This document shows positions 7,891 through 10,037 of a DNA stretch of 10,037 bases, piece by piece. The stretch comes from Alphaproteobacteria bacterium (GTDB lineage Bacteria > Pseudomonadota > Alphaproteobacteria > Micavibrionales > Micavibrionaceae): NCBI GenBank assembly GCA_023140905.1, contig JAGLKS010000376.1, forward strand, positions 1 through 10,037, written 5' to 3'. The notes under the pieces were generated by a model. That model did not search any database and had not been told where the DNA came from. It was given only the letters and a program-made list of their open reading frames with translations. A program made the position numbers and the translations under genes. Numbering within the stretch: position 1 is the first letter of the stretch; each line of letters opens with the position of its first letter.

Positions 7891-7910
7891 ATGAGAGTAC
7901 AGAGAATTAC

Positions 7911-7917
7911 AAGGAGG
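7911..7917 (+). promoter_or_regulatory. Strong Shine-Dalgarno for the antitoxin
   Basis: AAGGAGG, with 8 nt before the ATG at 7926, is close to a full anti-SD match. It fixes that start and predicts high antitoxin translation relative to the toxin, which has no comparable site of its own. Confidence 0.85.
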
Positions 7918-7925
7918 TAGCCGTT

Positions 7926-8207
7926 ATGCAACAACAAGCAACTAAAGCACGATTTGATGGACAATTGCCGCCGGAACAAAAAGAATATTTTGAGCAAGCC
8001 GCTGAAATAGGGGGCTTTCGCACTCTAACAGAGTTTGTTTTTTCATCCGCGCAGGAAAAAGCTGATGAAATTATTGAACGTCATAAAATGCTTTTGGAAA
8101 CAGAGCGAGATCGCGAAGTTTTCTTTTATGCTTTGATAAACCCTCCAGAGCCTAACGAGAAACTTCAACAGACAGCCCAGAAACACAATGAAGAAATCAA
8201 CGCATAA
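7926..8207 (+). CDS. DUF1778-family ribbon-helix-helix antitoxin
   Basis: A 93-residue protein of the usual DUF1778 size (TacA/KacA/AtaR-like). Residues 8-50 carry the DNA-binding RHH part: an ARFDGQLPPEQKEYFEQAA strand-helix, then LTEFVFSSAQEKADEII as the second helix. Residues 51-80 (LLETERDREVFFYALINPPEPNEKL) form the conserved C-terminal tail that in known members wraps the GNAT toxin and blocks its active site. The family is known to repress its own promoter with the toxin as co-repressor, and two matching palindromes sit directly upstream. The start is set by the AAGGAGG at 7911. The TAA overlaps the toxin ATG by one base, so translation is coupled. Family and role are confident; cognate interaction is inferred from gene order. 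Confidence 0.93.
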   Translation: MQQQATKARFDGQLPPEQKEYFEQAAEIGGFRTLTEFVFSSAQEKADEIIERHKMLLETERDREVFFYALINPPEPNEKLQQTAQKHNEEINA

Positions 8208-8713
8208 TGACATATTCGATCAAACCTTTAGTGGATGGTCACAATAGAGCATCCTTTTTTTGCGGAAAAGAATTGCTTGATAATTATATTATCAAGCAAG
8301 CGAAGCAAAATATGAAACGCCGTCTTTCCGTTGTTTTTGTTATGACAACCAATGATGATGATAAAGATGTCATTGGTTATTACACTTTGACCAATGACGG
8401 CATTAATAAAGAAATTGTCCCTGAAGATATAGCTAAGAAAATGCCACCATCTTATCAAAATTTGCCAGTCACACTTTTGGGTCGGCTGGTGGTTGATAAG
8501 AATCACCAAGGTGAAAAATTGGGTGAAAAATTGCTCATTCATGCTTTGAGAAGCAGCTCTGAAGCATCAAAAACAAAAATGGGGTCAATTGCCGTAGTTG
8601 TTGACCCGCTTGATAAAGAAGCTGTTTCATTTTATGAGCAATATGGTTTTATTCTATTGCCGGATCGTGGCCGTATGTTTCTACCAATGAAAACAATAGA
8701 TCAATTATTTTGA
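8207..8713 (+). CDS. GNAT-family acetyltransferase toxin (TacT/AtaT-like)
   Basis: 168 residues, the normal size for toxins paired with DUF1778 antitoxins. Known members acetylate the amino group of aminoacyl-tRNA with acetyl-CoA and stop translation. Visible marks: FFCGKELLDNYI (17-28), LLGRLVVD (90-97), the acetyl-CoA loop QGEKLG (101-106), SIAVVVD (127-133), FYEQYGF (142-148, where the conserved catalytic Tyr lies) and a terminal RMFLPM. Oddly, the loop reads Q-G-E-K-L-G where the family usually has Gly at the fourth position (Q-x-x-G-x-G), so Lys104 replaces a cofactor-loop glycine. The DNA there is a perfect 12-bp tandem repeat. Translation starts inside the antitoxin stop (TAATG). tRNA specificity cannot be read from sequence. 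The toxin may be active, weakened or inactive because of Lys104. Confidence 0.92.
   Translation: MTYSIKPLVDGHNRASFFCGKELLDNYIIKQAKQNMKRRLSVVFVMTTNDDDKDVIGYYTLTNDGINKEIVPEDIAKKMPPSYQNLPVTLLGRLVVDKNHQGEKLGEKLLIHALRSSSEASKTKMGSIAVVVDPLDKEAVSFYEQYGFILLPDRGRMFLPMKTIDQLF
8273..8299 (+). other. 12-bp perfect hairpin inside the toxin coding sequence
   Basis: TTGCTTGATAAT (8273-8284) pairs fully with ATTATCAAGCAA (8288-8299) across a 3-nt loop. It lies 66 nt into the toxin gene and encodes LLDNYIIKQ. A second, looser stem follows: AACCAATGA at 8347-8355 with TCATTGGTT at 8370-8378. Either could slow toxin translation or direct mRNA processing, but there is no independent evidence. Confidence 0.5.
8510..8533 (+). 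repeat. Perfect 12-bp tandem repeat in the toxin acetyl-CoA loop
   Basis: GGTGAAAAATTG occurs twice back to back (8510-8521, 8522-8533), encoding GEKL-GEKL across the cofactor-binding loop (residues 102-109). The protein keeps normal family length and register here, so it is not a simple extra insertion. Confidence 0.85.
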
Positions 8714-8807
8714 TCTTCCCTGATTGTATAAGGAAAATTATCCATTATTTCCCATAAGATACATTACATGGTTAATATTGGCGTTGAATTTGCGGAGAAA
8801 GAATACT

Positions 8808-8834
8808 TAATCACCGCATAAAGAGCAGAGAATA
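8808..8834 (+). repeat. 27-bp direct repeat upstream of fic, copy 1
   Basis: Begins TAATCACCGCATAA and ends AGAGCAGAGAATA. It matches 8861-8887 at 25 of 27 positions, offset 53 bp. It resembles a duplicated leader with an SD-like purine run but lacks a start codon (ATA at the equivalent place). A partial relative, GCGGAGAA, lies at 8792-8799. Confidence 0.85.
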
Positions 8835-8835
8835 A

Positions 8836-8864
8836 TTGCTTATGCGAAGAATGTAGGTTATAAT
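8836..8864 (+). promoter_or_regulatory. Sigma70-like promoter for fic
   Basis: TTGCTT (8836-8841), a 17-bp spacer, then a perfect TATAAT (8859-8864). Transcription would begin near 8871 with a leader of only about 16 nt that includes the AAGGAG ribosome site at 8873-8878. The -10 falls in the second direct repeat and the CTTATGCG arm overlaps the -35, so a repeat-binding repressor could block it. Confidence 0.65.
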
Positions 8865-8887
8865 CACCGCATAAGGAGCGGAGAATA
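8861..8887 (+). repeat. 27-bp direct repeat upstream of fic, copy 2
   Basis: Begins TAATCACCGCATAA and ends GGAGCGGAGAATA. It overlaps the -10 box, contains the ribosome site and reaches the first base of the ATG. Its CGCATAAG (8868-8875) also forms an inverted repeat with CTTATGCG at 8839-8846, giving a palindromic element around the start of transcription. This is a likely binding site for a regulator, possibly the Fic protein's own winged helix (inference). Confidence 0.8.
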
Positions 8888-10011
8888 TGGCATATATATA
8901 TGAACAAAAAGACTGGCCGGAATTTAGGTGGAGCACAGTAGAGCTATCCTCACTTGTAGCAAATATTCGTCATAAACAAGGACTTTTGCTTGGACGCATG
9001 AGCGTTCTTGGCTTTCAACTTCGCAATGAGGCCAGCCTTGAAATTCTGACAACCGATGTAGTGAAATCAAGCGCTATTGAAGGTGAAAGCCTCGATCCTG
9101 AGCAGGTACGCTCATCCATTGCCAAAAGACTTGGAGTTGATATAAGCGGAAGCGCAGCAATTAACCGTCATGTTGAAGGCATTGTTGAAATGATGCTCGA
9201 TGCAACACAAAAATATGATGAGCCTTTAACAAAAGAGCGGCTTTTTGGCTGGCATGCCACTTTATTTCCAACAGGACGAAGCGGTATGCATAAAATAACA
9301 GTTGGTGATTGGAGGTTTCCTGAAGCAGGGGCTATGCAAGTAGTATCTGGCATTATAGGACGGGAGAATGTTCATTTTGAAGCCCCTGATGCATTGCTTC
9401 TGGAACAAGAAATGGATAGTTTTTTAAACTGGTTTAATAATTCAGAGTCAGATGATCCGGTTTTAAAAGCAGCTATTGCTCATTTTTGGTTTGTTACTAT
9501 TCACCCATTTGAAGATGGAAATGGTAGAATTGCGAGGGCTATTGCTGATATGGCACTTGCTCGCTCAGATAACAGCCCACAGCGTTTTTACAGTATGTCT
9601 GCTCATATAGAACAAGTTTCCAAAGAATATTATAATTCTTTGGAAACTTGTCAAAAGGGTGATCTAGATATTACGCTTTGGCTAAATTGGTTTTTATCCT
9701 GCCTTGAAAGAGCTATTGAGAATGCTGATGAAACCCTTTCCAGTGTTTTATACAAAGCAAAGATCTGGCAAAAAATCAATCTGGAACCGGTGAATGAAAG
9801 ACAAAGAAAAATTATAAATCTTCTTCTAGGCGATTTCCTTGGCAAATTAACAACATCTAAATACGCAAAATTGGCAAAATGTTCTCCAGATACTGCCTTA
9901 CGTGATGTTCAAAAGCTTATCAAAAGAAATATCATGGTTCAAAATCTTGAAGGAGGACGTAGCACCAGTTATCAATTGGTAGATTTGAATAGCATAAATA
10001 CAGAAGAATAG
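8887..10011 (+). CDS. Class II Fic protein (AMP-transferase) with C-terminal winged helix
   Basis: 374 residues, typical of DUF4172-Fic proteins. An N-terminal DUF4172-like helical part (residues 1-80, from YIYEQKDWPEFRW) includes the inhibitory helix motif SSAIEG (61-66), matching (S/T)xxxE(G/N). The Fic core has a complete catalytic motif, HPFEDGNGRIAR (206-217): His206 is the general base, Asp210 binds Mg and the Gly-Asn-Gly loop holds ATP phosphates. Residues 320-363 (LTTSKYAKLAKCSPDTALRDVQKL onward, then GGRSTSYQLV) form a winged helix-turn-helix. Fic enzymes usually transfer AMP from ATP to a target hydroxyl. In class II members Glu65 contacts the second Arg of the motif and keeps the enzyme off until relieved. 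AAGGAG, 8 nt before the ATG, supports this start. No separate antitoxin gene is needed or seen. The target is unknown. The winged helix suggests DNA binding at the repeats upstream (inference). Confidence 0.93.
   Translation: MAYIYEQKDWPEFRWSTVELSSLVANIRHKQGLLLGRMSVLGFQLRNEASLEILTTDVVKSSAIEGESLDPEQVRSSIAKRLGVDISGSAAINRHVEGIVEMMLDATQKYDEPLTKERLFGWHATLFPTGRSGMHKITVGDWRFPEAGAMQVVSGIIGRENVHFEAPDALLLEQEMDSFLNWFNNSESDDPVLKAAIAHFWFVTIHPFEDGNGRIARAIADMALARSDNSPQRFYSMSAHIEQVSKEYYNSLETCQKGDLDITLWLNWFLSCLERAIENADETLSSVLYKAKIWQKINLEPVNERQRKIINLLLGDFLGKLTTSKYAKLAKCSPDTALRDVQKLIKRNIMVQNLEGGRSTSYQLVDLNSINTEE
9612..9651 (+). other. 17-bp perfect inverted repeat inside the fic coding sequence
   Basis: ACAAGTTTCCAAAGAAT (9612-9628) is the exact reverse complement of ATTCTTTGGAAACTTGT (9635-9651), separated by ATTATA. 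It encodes QVSKEYYNSLETC, in the usual helix before the conserved LDITLWLNWFL segment, so it is not an inserted element. The mRNA would form a very stable stem in mid-gene. It lacks a U-run, so it is not a standard terminator. Confidence 0.8.
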
Positions 10012-10037
10012 ATCATAATAACGGACATTTATCATGA
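10012..10037 (+). other. Short tail after fic
   Basis: Only 26 bases remain after the TAG. No terminator, start signal or repeat can be supported. Confidence 0.4.

Noticed and set aside
8228..8542. 104-codon antisense open frame opposite the GNAT toxin
   Set aside because: The product is low-complexity and Ile/Phe/His-rich, with no recognisable domain. The sense strand encodes a clear GNAT protein. A regulatory antisense RNA cannot be excluded but has no sequence support.
8714..8760. Terminator after the toxin gene
   Set aside because: Only a 5-bp GGAAA/TTTCC stem with an 11-nt loop and no U-run is present.
8808..8887. CRISPR-like array
   Set aside because: There are only two imperfect 27-bp copies with a single 26-nt spacer, overlapping a promoter and start codon, and no cas genes. 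A promoter/operator duplication explains it better.

Overview
The window is bacterial and looks Gram-negative. The main evidence is a giant RTX protein with a C-terminal type I secretion domain, a route used by diderm bacteria. An alphaproteobacterial or other pseudomonadotal host is plausible, but nothing here fixes the taxon. Base composition is moderately AT-rich, most clearly in the right-hand 2.4 kb. All real genes read on the + strand.

Layout. (1) Positions 1-7667 hold the 3' part of one very large open frame, 2554 codons inside the window, which continues past the left edge. It encodes a secreted, acidic, calcium-binding RTX protein. In order it has EF-hand-like loops, a helical RTX-associated segment, about eleven 'beads' (an RTX nonapeptide block followed by an HCBP-related beta segment), a first type I secretion C-terminal-like domain, three bacterial Ig/cadherin-like repeats, a final eleven-nonapeptide RTX block and a second, terminal secretion domain. 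The beads include a recognisable 822-bp tandem duplication. (2) Positions 7668-7925 are non-coding and carry two palindromes placed on a sigma70-like promoter. (3) Positions 7926-8713 form a DUF1778 antitoxin / GNAT acetyltransferase toxin operon with a 1-nt overlap (TAATG). (4) Positions 8714-8886 are non-coding, with a 53-bp-period direct repeat over a promoter. (5) Positions 8887-10011 encode a class II (self-inhibited) Fic AMP-transferase with a C-terminal winged helix.

How the parts fit. The RTX gene is probably a surface or exported adhesin- or toxin-like protein; its ABC exporter genes are not in view. The two downstream loci are separately promoted and look like intracellular regulatory or toxin modules: a tRNA-acetylating toxin with its antitoxin, and an AMPylating Fic enzyme. 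They make the right-hand side an accessory or defence-like patch. No tRNA, rRNA, IS element, CRISPR array or convincing intrinsic terminator was seen.
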